64,000 nucleotides of DNA from Anthopleura xanthogrammica. Taxonomy: Eukaryota; Cnidaria; Anthozoa; Actiniaria; Actiniidae. Location of the stretch: assembly GCA_964019055.1 (NCBI GenBank), contig OZ025215.1:11871611-11935610 (forward strand), read 5' to 3'. Below, piece after piece: positions 48,401 to 59,255 of the stretch. A program made the position numbers and the translations under genes. Below the pieces are notes generated by a model. That model worked only from the letters and a program-made list of their open reading frames with translations, was not told the origin of the DNA and did no database searches. Numbering within the stretch: the stretch's first letter is position 1; the number at the start of each line of letters is the position of its first letter.

Positions 48401-51400
48401 AGAGTATAAAATAATGATTTAGTATTATCATTTTATTCAGTATATTTCAAAGTGCCCCAACTGTATTATTCAACATATAGTGATCGGCAAACACCTGACA
48501 ATCAAGGGTGGTTTAGTGGTAGTGCATCGCCTTTTACTTCCAGAGTCTCCAGTTCGATTCGGATCAGTCGGCATCGCATGTAGGTTGACTTCCATAACAC
48601 GCTAAATTCTGTTCTTGACTCTGTATTGATTTTGACACGCCCAGAGGACTTGGTTGTTTCAGGGCTCGCTCTGTGAGTTAGCCGTGCCCTGAATTAGATT
48701 AGCCCTCAGGTTGTTTCAGGGTTTGATCTGTGAATTAGCCATGCCCTGACTTAAATCAGCCCAGAGGTTGTTTCAGGGTTTGATCTGTGAGTTAGCCATG
48801 CCCTGAATTAGATTAGCCCAGAGGTTGTTTCAGGGTTTGATTGGTGAGTTAGCCATACCCTGATTTTGATCAGCCCAGAGGTTCTTTAAGGGTTTGATAA
48901 AAATTGAAATAACTTTCAACTAAATTTACATAAAATATGTCTGTTTCATTTACCTTATCGGCTCCATTCTCTCTGTATTTATTCCACTGATTGTTGTTTG
49001 TTGAATACGATATTTTATACTTTGTAACCCATTCATTCGCACTGTAGCCAGTCCCCTGAGTAGCTACAGCACATATGTAGAACAGAGCACCAAGATCAAC
49101 CTGAAGATAATCACCGCTATTTGCGTTTGATTTTGTAGCCCAGGCTGAGGCAGCACCCAGTCTCCCTTTATGAGCCAAGTAAGAATTACTGCTTATCGAT
49201 GTTGCTGTAAACCTGTGATCAGGTACAAATAAAGAACTTGGTATACCAACACTGTGTCTGGAACAAGCTGATGAATAGCACGGAGAAGAGAATATTACTT
49301 TAATGAGAAACATTTACTCGTTTTTGGTGTTGTAGTACCATGCATCTACAGTACATCAGGATTACCAGAGTGACTTTCTCATTTGAACAGTAACAGTAAG
49401 AAATATGAAATGATTTTAAAAGGAGGAAAGTAAAGGAGAATAGAATAAAACAAAAATACAAAAGAAGATCAGAGGAAAAAAAACATTTAGCAGTTTACCT
49501 GTCTGGAAAGGATATCCATAGATCTCTGCCCTCAAGCACGGTGTCTGGGATGTCTTGGGTAAAATACGTAGATACCTTGCAACAATACCGTGATAAAGAA
49601 TTCGTCGAACCACCGTTGTACGATTAAAATTGCCGAAGAATATCTTAAGATTAAAACAAAAAACGAAGAATGAAGAATGCTGGCCAATGTTAAACGTAAA
49701 CACTTATTTCTACACCTAAATAACATCGGTGCCACATCGCATTATAGTTATTGCCCTCATGATAAGCGGTCAATGTCGCACTATTGGTATATGTATCTCC
49801 TATCTATCTGGTACGTCTTCACCCACTGATCTATCATACTATCACTAATGCTACATGACCCTGTCAGTATTGTTCTCCTGATAAGTGGTCCATGTTGATC
49901 AGTAGATATATCTATCTGTTACGTCTTCACCCACTGATCTATCATACTAATATATAGATTTAGGCACTGCCTAAAAGCGGAGCTCCCATAAATAGTATAT
50001 TTAGTGCTAAAAACGTGACAATTGTGTGACGCGGCATAACGCTGGTTATAGCGTTACCACTTCGTTTGATTTTACCAGAATCCAGGAGAAAAAAATAAAA
50101 TAAAAACCATTATTTTAAGCCTTCAAAAGCATTAGAAAACTTTTCAATTCGAAGAAAAGTAATTATAGATTGTAGAACATATGAATACATGTATAGAACA
50201 AAGGATTTCATTCAGCAAATCTTAGTAATCAAAGTTGTAAGTTTTTTAGGTGGAAAGTGAACTACACTGAAATTTGTCGAAAAATATTACTGATAAGCTT
50301 AAGCTTACATTCACTTGAACTTCACATGTAAAAAGAGACATATTCATTAATGCAAGATAATAATTTTCTTTGTTAGTAAGTTGTTCTTTGAAAAGTTTTT
50401 TTTCAGATTTATTCTTAACTTTATTATCGAGCGAAATATCTTACAAAAACATAAGCTTATCCATAAAAAAAAACAAGCTCATCATTTTTGCGATTGTGTA
50501 ATAGTAATAGCTGGAAAAGCCCGATAAATAGCAAATATTTGGTGTGATATGTATTCCTTTTTCATATTTCATTCAACATTAAAATAAATTATCTATAAAA
50601 ATGTCAAAATATTCATATGATTGAGAAACTGGAATCTTGTTTTGACTTCGCGTGAGGTTCGCTGACCGTCAAATATATTTTTTCAAAGAACCAAGTCTTT
50701 TTACTAAGTCTTAGCCTTTTTTCTTGAAATGGGATCAAAAACAAAAAATCAAAGCTTCAAATATCGCTTTTTTGGTTCATAAGTAAAGAAGAAAAAGATG
50801 ATAAAAATCTAGAATGCAGTAAAAACGACAAACTATCCAAGTCTTTCTGACAATGTTTGCCGAACCAACGTCCTTGGCTTATCTGAGAGTTTCTCCAGCT
50901 AGTTTACACATTCCTTGTCGATTTTTTACGAAATATTAGTTAAAATTAATTAATTTACCTTCTATGAAGTGTTTTCTATGGAACTAAAATATCATTCTTG
51001 TAGTATAATCAGGTTTTTCTGGTCTACAGGCCACTTTTTCTCTCACTGAAGTTTCAGTCACGAAACTTCATCGTAAGATTAAGAATCTTCCCTCGCTTTC
51101 CCTCGCTAAATCTTCTTTAGCAAGTCGCTAAAGTCGAAAAATTGTTTTTGTTCACTTTAAGACAGACATGACTTCGATTAAACGTATTTTTCGCACTGCG
51201 AAAATAAGAAAAAATACTTCTTGATCCATCTTTGACTACATTATTGCAATTTTTCTGTGCATTTGTGAGTAAGCAAAGCGCGCGGGAACCCTGTGCAAAG
51301 TGGTACACGGACGGACGTATGTATGTACGTATGTATGTATGTATGTATGTATGGACAAGGTGATGACGTAATCAAGCCATGAAAAATCAACTCGATGGGT

Positions 51401-54400
51401 TACCTTTTTTTCTTAAGTATGGTGCTCCGCTATCACTAATGCTACATTACCCTGTCAGTATTGTTCTTCTGATAAGTGGTCCATGTTGTACCATCAGTAG
51501 ATGTAACTATCTGGTACGTCTTCACCCACTGCTCTATCATAGTATCACTAATGCTACATTACCCTGTCAGTATTGTTCTTCTGATAAGTGGTCCATGTTG
51601 TACCATCAGTAGATGTATCTAACTGGTACGTCTTCACCCACTGATCTATCATACTATCACTAATGCTACATTACCCTGTCAGTATTGTTCTCCTTATAAG
51701 TGGTCCATGTTGTACCATCAGTAGATGTATTTATCTGGTACGTCTTAACGCACTGATCTATCATACTATCACTAATGCTACATTACCCTGTCAGTATTGT
51801 TCTCCTGATAAGTGGTCCATGTTGTACCATCAGTAGATGTATTTATCTGGTACTTCTTCACCCACTGATCTGCCATGTTATTTCCTTGTGTAGCCGCAGC
51901 ACAAATAAGGTAAGATGACCCCAAGTCAATCTGTAGATATGGATTAGAGTCACTTGTAGAGGCACACCACGATGAGCCTGATGTGTAATGTAGTCTGGCA
52001 TTCTTGGCTGGGTGTTGAGCAGAAGAAGCTGTTATACTGCCGTCTTGAATAGCTCCAGATTCCATGCCAAGAGGAACGTTTTCACAACCTATGAAATGAG
52101 AAAATTGGAAGCTAAAAATAAATAAATTCTTTGTAAAGGAATACCTGGAGCTTTCAATATTAGAGATATGGAGTAATCGTAAGTGATTCCTGATTTGAAT
52201 GCTCTGATTACATCTTATATACATAGGATGATGAGTGTTTCCGAGAACCCAGTGCATTTGTATGAGTTTGGACTTCATGTCACAGCCTATTAGTCCGGAA
52301 GCCCTGTGGTTTTGTGATTATCAATAATCATATGACTTTTGAACAACCTTAATTTCAGTGCAAAGACCATGGTTGAAATGTCAGAAGAAGAAAAACATTT
52401 TTATTACGCCCATTCAAGTGCATCTCTGAGGTGGTGAAGTGGATTCCATCTAAAGTTTTAAAATAGCGCCTGCGTGTTTGGCTGTAGAATGCTATACGTG
52501 GTTATTTTTACAGTCAACTATTCAAAACATTTTGTCGTCGACCGACTCATGCCTACGCGACTGGACCGAAAAGAAATATGGGTAGAAATGGGTAGAAGCG
52601 GTTGAATTCTTCACTGTTTAAGTATGCGCCGGGCTTACAGTAAGGAAATTCGCTGGCGAAATAGTATTTTAATGACTTAAAAGTTTAAAAATTGGAAACA
52701 TCTTTGACTGAATATTAGTGGCATATCGACTTTTTTCTTTCGCAAAACCCGAAGACATACATTTAGGGTTGCAGCTTATCTTATTAGTAAACAAAAACTA
52801 ACTACTTCAGCGCTTCAGCGATTCCTACCCATAATCCGTTTCGGTCCAGTCGCGGAGCCGGTCAACGACAGCGTTTTATTTCAAAAGACTGTATCACAAT
52901 GTGAGCTATGATGATGCTTTCGAACACCGCACTGCGTTTTTACTCTGTAACGTTGAACTTTCTTAAGAATACACTCACACCAACGATCACATTACTCACT
53001 CTACTGGGATATTTCTATGTACAGAGTGGGCTACAATAAAATAAAAAAAAATAACAGCACTGTATCGGATTTCCCACCTGCCTCTTAGCGCAGTTACCCA
53101 ACACAAGCCGTTTGTGGCAAAACTCTGCTCAGTGAGCTCCAGATTCAATAAATATACTTGACGTGGTTGAATTTCTAGACTTGTCATATTTGAAAATTGC
53201 AGTTCGGATTGATAATACATTTAAATAGGTAACAGGTGTAGTACGCAACATCAGCTGTCTAGAGTGCAATTTTGTACACTACGGACAGACGGAGCACTTA
53301 GTAAAAGCTAGAACTGCTGAACACAGAAGGGCGCGATATGCAACAGCAATCCTACATCAAAGATTGTTCAATATGTTATCAATACAGGACATGAAGTTAA
53401 CGCAAGAATGTATTTGATCATCAAGGACGAAAATTATAACACTGAGGAGGCTCTTTTTAGACGCATGGATCACTAAGTTAGACATGAAACCGGGAAATGA
53501 TTGTATGCACATTCCAGCGACATATAGAACACTAGTAAACTTTCGGGCATCATAACGCACTGATGAAGGTCTTTGTTGAACTGAAGGACCTTAACGTCTG
53601 TACAAAAATATCATTTTTTATAATTCGGAGACAAACATTTAAAGTGTATTCTAAAGTTTATTCTTAATTGATTTTATGTTTTCTTACCTTTAGTGACCCG
53701 TTCTCTTGGTAAGGCGTCCAGGTTATATCATCCATCGACAGACTTATCTTATACTGTGTCACCCACTCACCACCAACACTCCGACCCTGTGTGGCTACAG
53801 CACAGATGACGTAAGGAAGTCCAAGATCAATCTGTAGATATTGATCTGGGCCATTACTGGATGGACCCCATCCAAAGCCAACTTCAAGTCTACCACTGGA
53901 TGGTACGTATCTCTGATCGTAATATGAAGTTGCTGTGAAACTGCTGTCAGGTATGATGTATTTATTCTCTACACCAATAGTTGTGTCAGCACAATCTGTA
54001 GTAATATAAAAAACAAAAAATCAGACCGGCAATAATGAATCAGCATTCGACTGAAACATTTCACTTTAAAAAAATTATATTATACTTAGAATTGGAGCTT
54101 TGTAACCAAGCCAGCACAACATTTTCACTTTCTGCCCTTTCAAACTCGGCAGTAGAAGGTTACGTGGATGAGCTGCTTTGACTACAAAGGGTCTATACTT
54201 AGAATTAGAGATTTGTAAACAAGCCAGCACAACATTGTCACCGTTTCTGCCCGTTCAAACGGCTCGGCAGTATAGAGTTACGTGGATGAGTTAAATCAAT
54301 TATGGACCGTTTCCATGTGTCTTTTAATTACAAAACTGGTTTACTAGTCCACATTTACAATCGACCATAGGACGTTTCAGTTGGTTATGTTTACATTTTC

Positions 54401-54627
54401 AAGTTCAAGAACTGAAACTGTCTTTATATCACCGTCATGACACTGATCGAGTTGATAATCGAAAACTTGACACCTTCCTGACGTTTGGCAAAGTCTGCTA
54501 AACTTTATCTAATATTTTTTTTAAACTTCCAAAACTCACCTGCAAAAGATGTTGTTATATTAATCAGGAATATCAATCCAGTTGCGATGACCCGGAAATA
54601 ACGAGATGTGTAAATCAGTCCTTCCAT
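34163..54627 (-). CDS. RPTP-C: discoidin-Ig-FN3 receptor tyrosine phosphatase with a missing exon
   Basis: Thirty-six exons: 54627-54540, 53995-53688, 52088-51787, 49643-49499, 49267-48954, 48386-48245, 46092-45791, 45588-45441, 45351-45016, 44903-44613, 44124-44054, 43373-43154, 43029-42718, 42644-42538, 42308-42113, 42030-41940, 41344-41110, 41002-40951, 40333-40213, 39949-39816, 39370-39231, 39080-38993, 38921-38845, 38354-38315, 37963-37866, 37788-37672, 37358-37204, 37040-36905, 36726-36577, 36491-36392, 36205-36132, 35476-35342, 35239-35108, 35022-34874, 34547-34412, 34243-34163. Phases agree except between the second and third, where the 139-nt exon present in A and B has no counterpart; without it the frame shifts and meets stops. 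Either an unrecognised replacement exon exists, or this allele is disabled at its N-terminus. All downstream exons remain open, with four FN3 domains, a membrane-proximal module and both PTP domains. The gene spans 20.5 kb, swollen by a 1.5-kb element inserted twice in opposite orientation. Confidence 0.85.
36577..39080 (-). CDS. RPTP-C catalytic PTP domain D1
   Basis: Eight exons from 39080-38993 to 36726-36577. [40 protein letters not shown] and the split signature [10 protein letters not shown] (exons 37358-37204 and 37040-36905) are all present. Predicted active. KYIATQGP reads KYIAAQGP here, a mild change. The conserved D1 contrasts with the damaged N-terminal domain 1. Confidence 0.9.
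39231..40333 (-). CDS. RPTP-C transmembrane helix and juxtamembrane linker
   Basis: Exon 40333-40213 has a small-residue lead with a possible N-glycosylation site (NGTGG) and the helix [19 protein letters not shown]. Exons 39949-39816 and 39370-39231 encode the linker, with DNIYDDA and EYVKS tyrosines; exon 39370-39231 is one codon shorter than in B and D and uses the same GC donor (AAG/GCAAGA at 39231-39226). Confidence 0.86.
39467..39595. mobile_element. 129-bp MITE with 40-bp inverted ends, RPTP-C intron
   Basis: GTTAGAGCAAGGTCAAATGT... at the left and its near-exact inverse at the right (three mismatches). Lies between the two linker exons; RPTP-B and -D lack it. Confidence 0.8.
40951..42030 (-). 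CDS. RPTP-C membrane-proximal extracellular module
   Basis: Exons 42030-41940, 41344-41110 and 41002-40951 encode a domain with [43 protein letters not shown] and [10 protein letters not shown]. The GD-x-x-x-YG-x-Y-x-N-x-x-L pattern is the one seen in the membrane-proximal region of vertebrate RPTPs such as PTPRM and PTPRK. It is absent from RPTP-B and present in RPTP-D. Confidence 0.82.
41409..41557. mobile_element. 149-bp MITE with 43-bp inverted ends, RPTP-C intron
   Basis: TATAGACC ... CCCAACCTGGGGGTC at both ends in inverse orientation, about four mismatches. The same intron in RPTP-D (63450-63576) is only 127 bp and lacks it. Confidence 0.8.
42113..45351 (-). CDS. RPTP-C Ig domain and four FN3 domains
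   Basis: Ig: 45351-45016. FN3-1: 44903-44613. FN3-2: 44124-44054 plus 43373-43154. FN3-3: 43029-42718, with GRRSRRS at 42872-42886. FN3-4: 42644-42538 plus 42308-42113 (VKVMWKKP, then YEFWVTAST). FN3-4 is absent from RPTP-B. One Ig followed by four FN3 is the arrangement of R2B-class RPTPs. Confidence 0.86.
43746..43965. mobile_element. Palindromic MITE-like element in RPTP-C, orthologous copy
   Basis: Inverted ends ATACACCTATTT/AAATAGGTGTAT. Same flanks and interior as the element at 349-568. Confidence 0.65.
45441..53995 (-). CDS. RPTP-C exons for the F5/8C block (domain 1 incomplete, domains 2-4 whole)
   Basis: Domain 1 has only its first half (53995-53688, CADTTIG ... PYQENGSLK). Domain 2 is 52088-51787 with 49643-49499, domain 3 is 49267-48954 with 48386-48245, domain 4 is 46092-45791 with 45588-45441. 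The cores LQIDLG, LQVDLG and IQVNLG, and ATQG, are intact. Compared with RPTP-B, exon 49643-49499 is two codons shorter and 48386-48245 one codon longer, so frame is kept there. Domain 3's second half ([12 protein letters not shown]) is the most diverged of the set. Confidence 0.85.
46554..48104. mobile_element. 1.5-kb interspersed element, copy 1 (arm A of inverted pair)
   Basis: Runs from GCGGAGCACCATACTTAAG to TTTAGGCAGTGCCTAAATC, between RPTP-C exons 48386-48245 and 46092-45791. It contains the CATA/CATG satellite. A second, inverted copy is at 49950-51430. No convincing protein is encoded; a 152-codon open frame inside is not kept in the other copy. Confidence 0.8.
46626..46852. repeat. 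Tetranucleotide satellite (CATA)n with a (CATG)n core
   Basis: About 55 units of CATA/TACA flanking a CATG block at about 46743-46784. The inverted copy of the host element has only about 12 units (51310-51352). Confidence 0.95.
48503..48897 (+). mobile_element. tRNA-derived SINE with 57-bp tandem tail repeats
   Basis: The head has an A-box-like GTGGTTTAGTGGTAG (48509-48523) and a B-box-like AGTTCGATTC (48551-48560) at tRNA spacing, but the cloverleaf is poor, so it is not a functional tRNA gene. The tail is about 4.4 units of 57 bp (AGAGGTTGTTTCAGGGTTTG...) from 48640. It abuts exon 49267-48954 of RPTP-C on its 3' side. Confidence 0.6.
49741..49948. repeat. Partial-exon tandem array, left part, RPTP-C
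   Basis: Copies of the same 112-bp exon-end unit as in RPTP-A, cut off from the rest of the array by the element at 49950-51430. Confidence 0.75.
49950..51430. mobile_element. 1.5-kb interspersed element, copy 2 (arm B of inverted pair)
   Basis: Inverse of 46554-48104. It is inserted in the partial-exon array: the array word CATAC-TA-TCAC is split, leaving TA on each side, consistent with a TA target duplication. Confidence 0.8.
51431..51786. repeat. Partial-exon tandem array, right part, RPTP-C
   Basis: Three further units at about 51437, 51551 and 51666, abutting the true exon end at 51787. Confidence 0.8.
52525..52876. mobile_element. About 350-bp element with imperfect 50-60-bp inverted ends, at the place of the lost RPTP-C exon
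   Basis: CGCGACTGGACCGAAA and ATGGGTAG on the left recur inverted on the right (CTACCCAT, TTTCGGTCCAGTCGCG). It lies in intron sequence where RPTP-A and -B carry the 139-nt exon. Confidence 0.7.
53240..53605 (+). mobile_element. Penelope-like relic in RPTP-C intron 2
   Basis: Homologous to 7154-7511; shows the insertion is older than the three-gene expansion. Confidence 0.5.
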
Positions 54628-54958
54628 CTTGTTTGTGTGAGAAGAAAACGGCTCATTCTGGAAGACAAAAAATAGTTGCCAGTGAAAACGTTCTTCCCAT
54701 TAAGCATAAATTATTGCTCCCACTCTTATTAGAACTATAAAAACGAGTTTAAAGTCGCTTGACAGCAAGAGGTTTAAGAATTGAACTGATCTTGATTGTT
54801 ATGTACATAACGCTTGATCATTCTTCGTAATATTGACATGAAAATACTTCTAATAACTGACTGAGTATGTTACTGTATCTTTCACAAATGCATTATTAAT
54901 CCCAGTCAAAAGAACCTGCAGCAAGCAAGCAAATTATATTAAAGGATCGGACACTTAC

Positions 54959-55040
54959 CGGATAACGAGCTCGAGCATTCAACTAACTAGAACTGTTATA
55001 TAGATGCAAGACTTGGAGTTTATTAATACCTCTTGGGTAG
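54959..55040 (-). promoter_or_regulatory. Putative non-coding 5' exon of RPTP-C (3' border only)
   Basis: Same donor, at 54958-54959, about 330 bases upstream of the start codon; acceptor TTCCAG lies near 54657. The upper limit is approximate. Confidence 0.45.
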
Positions 55041-56851
55041 AAATTCCGCATAGAAACCTTGCCCCTTGAGCGGCACTCGAAAATCAGAAGCAATATCCAA
55101 TATCTCTGTAGGCAGTTTCAGTTCATACCATCGTAGTTCAAATCAGTATTTCATGTTCAATTCTGTTTATAATGTTCTTTTTAGATTATTTACTTGCTAA
55201 TCAGGGAAATTCTATTAACGGTACTGTAGTTTTAATCTAATACTTTAATGCAGTGATTGATATAAGCCTCTTCGCTGCTAACGTGTTGTCTGTGACATTG
55301 TGCATGGATGATTGTTGTGACAGCTACTGATAGACTTGAGCCGTGGATTCCACTACTCATTGTATGTGTTGTAATCAGACCGGAATAACAAAGAAAACCT
55401 GTATAAAATACATATTAAAAACATTAACAAAGTTTGATAACTGTCTTATTTCGAGCTCTCCCTAATGTTATACCGATAGTAATATTAATTACCTATGATT
55501 AAGTGCTAATTGCCTATTCTGTCGTGATTAGAAATTACAAATTAAGACGTCAATAACAGCGATAATCAATATAAGAAATAAGTATTTAAATTTATAAGAA
55601 AGAATTTGACATTTCTCAACGTCTTCGTTTTTTTAAAATTTAAGTTGTTCAAGCTAGTATAAAACATATAGAATGGGCCATTTTAGAATGAACATCATAG
55701 TGTATTATACTACTATATATCAACAGTATTGTTATATTGTTTAAGGTAGAGTATCGTGACCTTCAAAGAACAATGCAGTGCATTGTGGGACAGTGTTAAA
55801 GGACATATTTCCAAGATGGTGTCCATTTCGTCCGCTAAAAATATATTATGAACGCAAGCCTCCCTCTTTTTTAAAAGGTGTTTTCTTTTTGAGTTGGAAC
55901 CGACTGAAGTTTTTCACGGCAGCCATGTTTAAGGGCAGGAAAAATGCAATTTTTCCCCCATACTAGTCTCTTATATAGCCCTACCACTTTTTAGGGTGCT
56001 CCGCGGTCCCTGCTCCTAGAAAACAGAGAAACGTGTTGAGGATTATAGTTGGCTTTTCAGTTTTGGTCAGGCTTTGCTGTGATAGATGTGGATAAATTTA
56101 TTATTTAGATAAAATGTAATCATGATATTTTAATATGTAGAAGATTTTAATATGAATCTATAACACTAAACTAAAATATTTATAAATGTAAGATGAAACT
56201 AGAGAATATTGACTCTACATAAATTCTTGTATAGATGTATTTTTTGTATTTGAATGAAATAAAGTAAAGTTTGATTGAATGAATGAAATAGAGAAACTAA
56301 TTCCAACGATTGTAATATTTCACTACAATTAATACTATATATGACGTACAAAATAGGAAATTGCTATCAAATAAAATCAAATAAAGTCTGATTGATCGAA
56401 ATAGACAATGTAACTCTAAGTTGATAATTAACTATAATTTTAGTATTTCACTACAATTTCTGCTATAAATTATGTGCAAAATATAAAAATTTCTGGCAAA
56501 TAATTAAAATGTGATAAATTTTGATTGATTGATTTCATAGGAATCACAGAGAATGTAATTCTAAGTTGATAACTATTGTAGTATTTTCACAGTAATACTA
56601 CAATTCATACTACACATTTTGTACAAAATAGCAATTACTGGCAAATAATATGAAACAATATAAAAGCTCGATTGATTGATTTGATAGGATTTCTAGACAA
56701 CTAATTAATCAAAGTGCATTTCACTATAATTAGTTTTCACTCGTCCATAAACCTGTGTAAATTTACAAATTTTAAACTATTTGAGTAACATTCTAAAATG
56801 ATTTCTCTATATTACACCCTTCTTGGTCAGCGGAACATCCTCGATCAACAT
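55041..56851. other. Spacer between RPTP-D stop and the RPTP-C 5' exon; no gene seen
   Basis: Nearly identical to 9441-11243, including the 130-bp AT-rich units at about 56230-56700. The poly-C run of the other copy (about 21 C) is only 5 C here. Confidence 0.7.
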
Positions 56852-58839
56852 TTAACAATCGGAGAAGTTGGCGTAGTCACTGAATGAGTCGAGATATTTC
56901 TGGATGATTTGGTAGCAGAAGGCGTACTGAGTCTGAAAATGAAGAGAAAATAATGAACACTCGAAAAAGAGGAAACAATTTTTTTAATAAGATATCATTT
57001 CCAAAATACAGACTGAAAGTTGTCCTATAAAATGAAATGTAATCGTTTTGTACTTAGCTCACTTGGTATTCATATATTATTTAAGTCTTACCAGTGATTC
57101 AACAGCTCCTGGACGGTTTGAACGTATACATTTGATCACTTGGAACACATCGATGACTTGCTCTTGCTTCATTCTCTCCAAAATCGAAGATATTGCACAG
57201 AACGTCCCACTTCGACCAACACCATTACTAAAAGAAAATAAGAATAAATGCAGTCGTACTCAGTTGAAAAAATTACGAAATAATAACGTAGGTCTCACAA
57301 AATCGTGATAACAGCTTAGGATGTTGTGAAGTCTGCCTCCACTTAATTTTCACTAATTATTCGCATTATTCTCTCTTTAAATAGCATGGCGTAAAGAGGG
57401 TTAATCCTCGATTGAATAGACCATGGTCAGATAAGGGAACGATGTAGTTACTGTATTATCAGAATTTCGAGGAAAACATAATACCTGCACTGAACAACGA
57501 ATGGTGTGCTGTTATTGGTCTGTCTTTGGGCCTGTTGTACTTCATTTAACAATTCTAACACAGTCTGTGGCTTGTCGGGGATGCACTTGTCGGCCCAATT
57601 CAAATGCTGCAGTTGTTGAACACGAACAACCGACTGAAATAAAAATTTGAAGTTATACAATTTGCATTGTATAAATCAAATAAATATATATTTCCTGCAT
57701 GTATGTCGCTGGCTTACCGATTTGTATGTCACCTGCAGGCTTCTTGCAACAACTTCCTGTGATGTACCAACATCTCGAGTGTCTTGGAGTTCAACTGTAA
57801 CAGCACCGTATTCACGAGATCCTTCATGCGGCCAGTACTGTAGAAACTGCTGTAATTATAAAGTATAAAATCAGTTGCAGAAATTAGATAAATACGAGAT
57901 AGTCCTTTGATAGTCCTTTATTAGGCAAGGGGCTTGAATTCTGATTCCTTTAAATGTGGAGACAAGAGTCTTGGCAGGTCGCTTTCTAATCATAACTTCC
58001 TGTTCCCTTTGTCACATTTTTAAGACTTACCTCATTTTCTTCTTCAAGTGTATTGAGCATCACAATTGTTCTAATGTCGTAATTCACAACCATGATCCAG
58101 AAATCTTCGATGGTGTTCTGTAATGGAGATTGTGTCATGATGAAGGCGTTTCGCTCTCTGTAAGCCTGCAATTTATTCATAAATGAAACAGTAAGTAATC
58201 ATGGAGAAAGGACTCTTTGAGACGAGTAGGGCTTGTACAATATACCTTATACTAAAGTCATACAGTAAGGCCTTTATCCTAGAAAAAATGCAGTATGAAT
58301 CCTATTGTTGCCAGAACGCATACATAGACTGCTGCATACATGCATTTAGCATTTGGTAAATGAATGCATCATTACACAGTGTTAATCCTTGATTAATAGC
58401 ATTAATCGTGCTTTGAATAACCGGATGTGTGCAAAGATGCATACATGCAATTATCAAACGTAATGAATCACATTATTTAAAAGCATGTCTATCTTAAGTC
58501 TGCATGAGGGTGTATGATTGCAGCACTGAATGTGTACATGTAACGACCACCCTTACTTCATCTTTAGCTCCTGTCTGCTGTAACAGGCATTGAGTGGTTA
58601 CAGCCTAGCTTAGCTCTCTGTCAAAAAATACCACGACATCAACGACAACATAATGTAACAGTTCAATAATCACCAAAATAATATCCGGCTTGGACTAGAA
58701 ATACTTACATCGGCAAAAGACGCATTTATGTAGTCCGTCTTATTTGTATCTTCTCTCATCAGTTTTACTCGCCTGTGGTTTACTTGTTGGAAGAGAAATA
58801 TTTTAACATATTTTAATTGTTGTAAAACTCACTTTAGAG

Positions 58840-58930
<91 letters not shown>

Positions 58931-59255
58931 TATATATATATAGATATATAGATAGATAGATAGATAGATTATAGATTGTAGATAGATCAAAGACAAGACA
59001 TCACTTTTGCTGTTACTCGGAGTTTCATATATATATTGAAATATAACTACACTCTGACAATCTTAGCACAACATCTTTTAGGCTTTGTGTTTCTTAGGGT
59101 ACTCATAGTCCAGCTCTTGTCATGAATTTTGATGACGAAATATTAAAATACTCACAAGCTACGACATTGGGGTATCGATTCTTGACCGCATTTTCCTTTG
59201 ACCGGCCAACATCACACTCGTCTTGTCCATAATCAGCGGTCACTACGTTCAGCCG
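56852..59255 (-). CDS. RPTP-D degenerate PTP domain D2
   Basis: Exons 59255-59156 to 56932-56852. Signature [10 protein letters not shown] and WADKCIPD as in RPTP-B; stop at 56854-56852 after DYANFSDC. The intron 58783-59155 holds a long TA microsatellite that is only a few units long in RPTP-B. Confidence 0.87.

Noticed and set aside
48503..48580. Functional tRNA gene
   Set aside because: A- and B-box-like words are present, but acceptor and anticodon stems do not pair well and a SINE tail follows.
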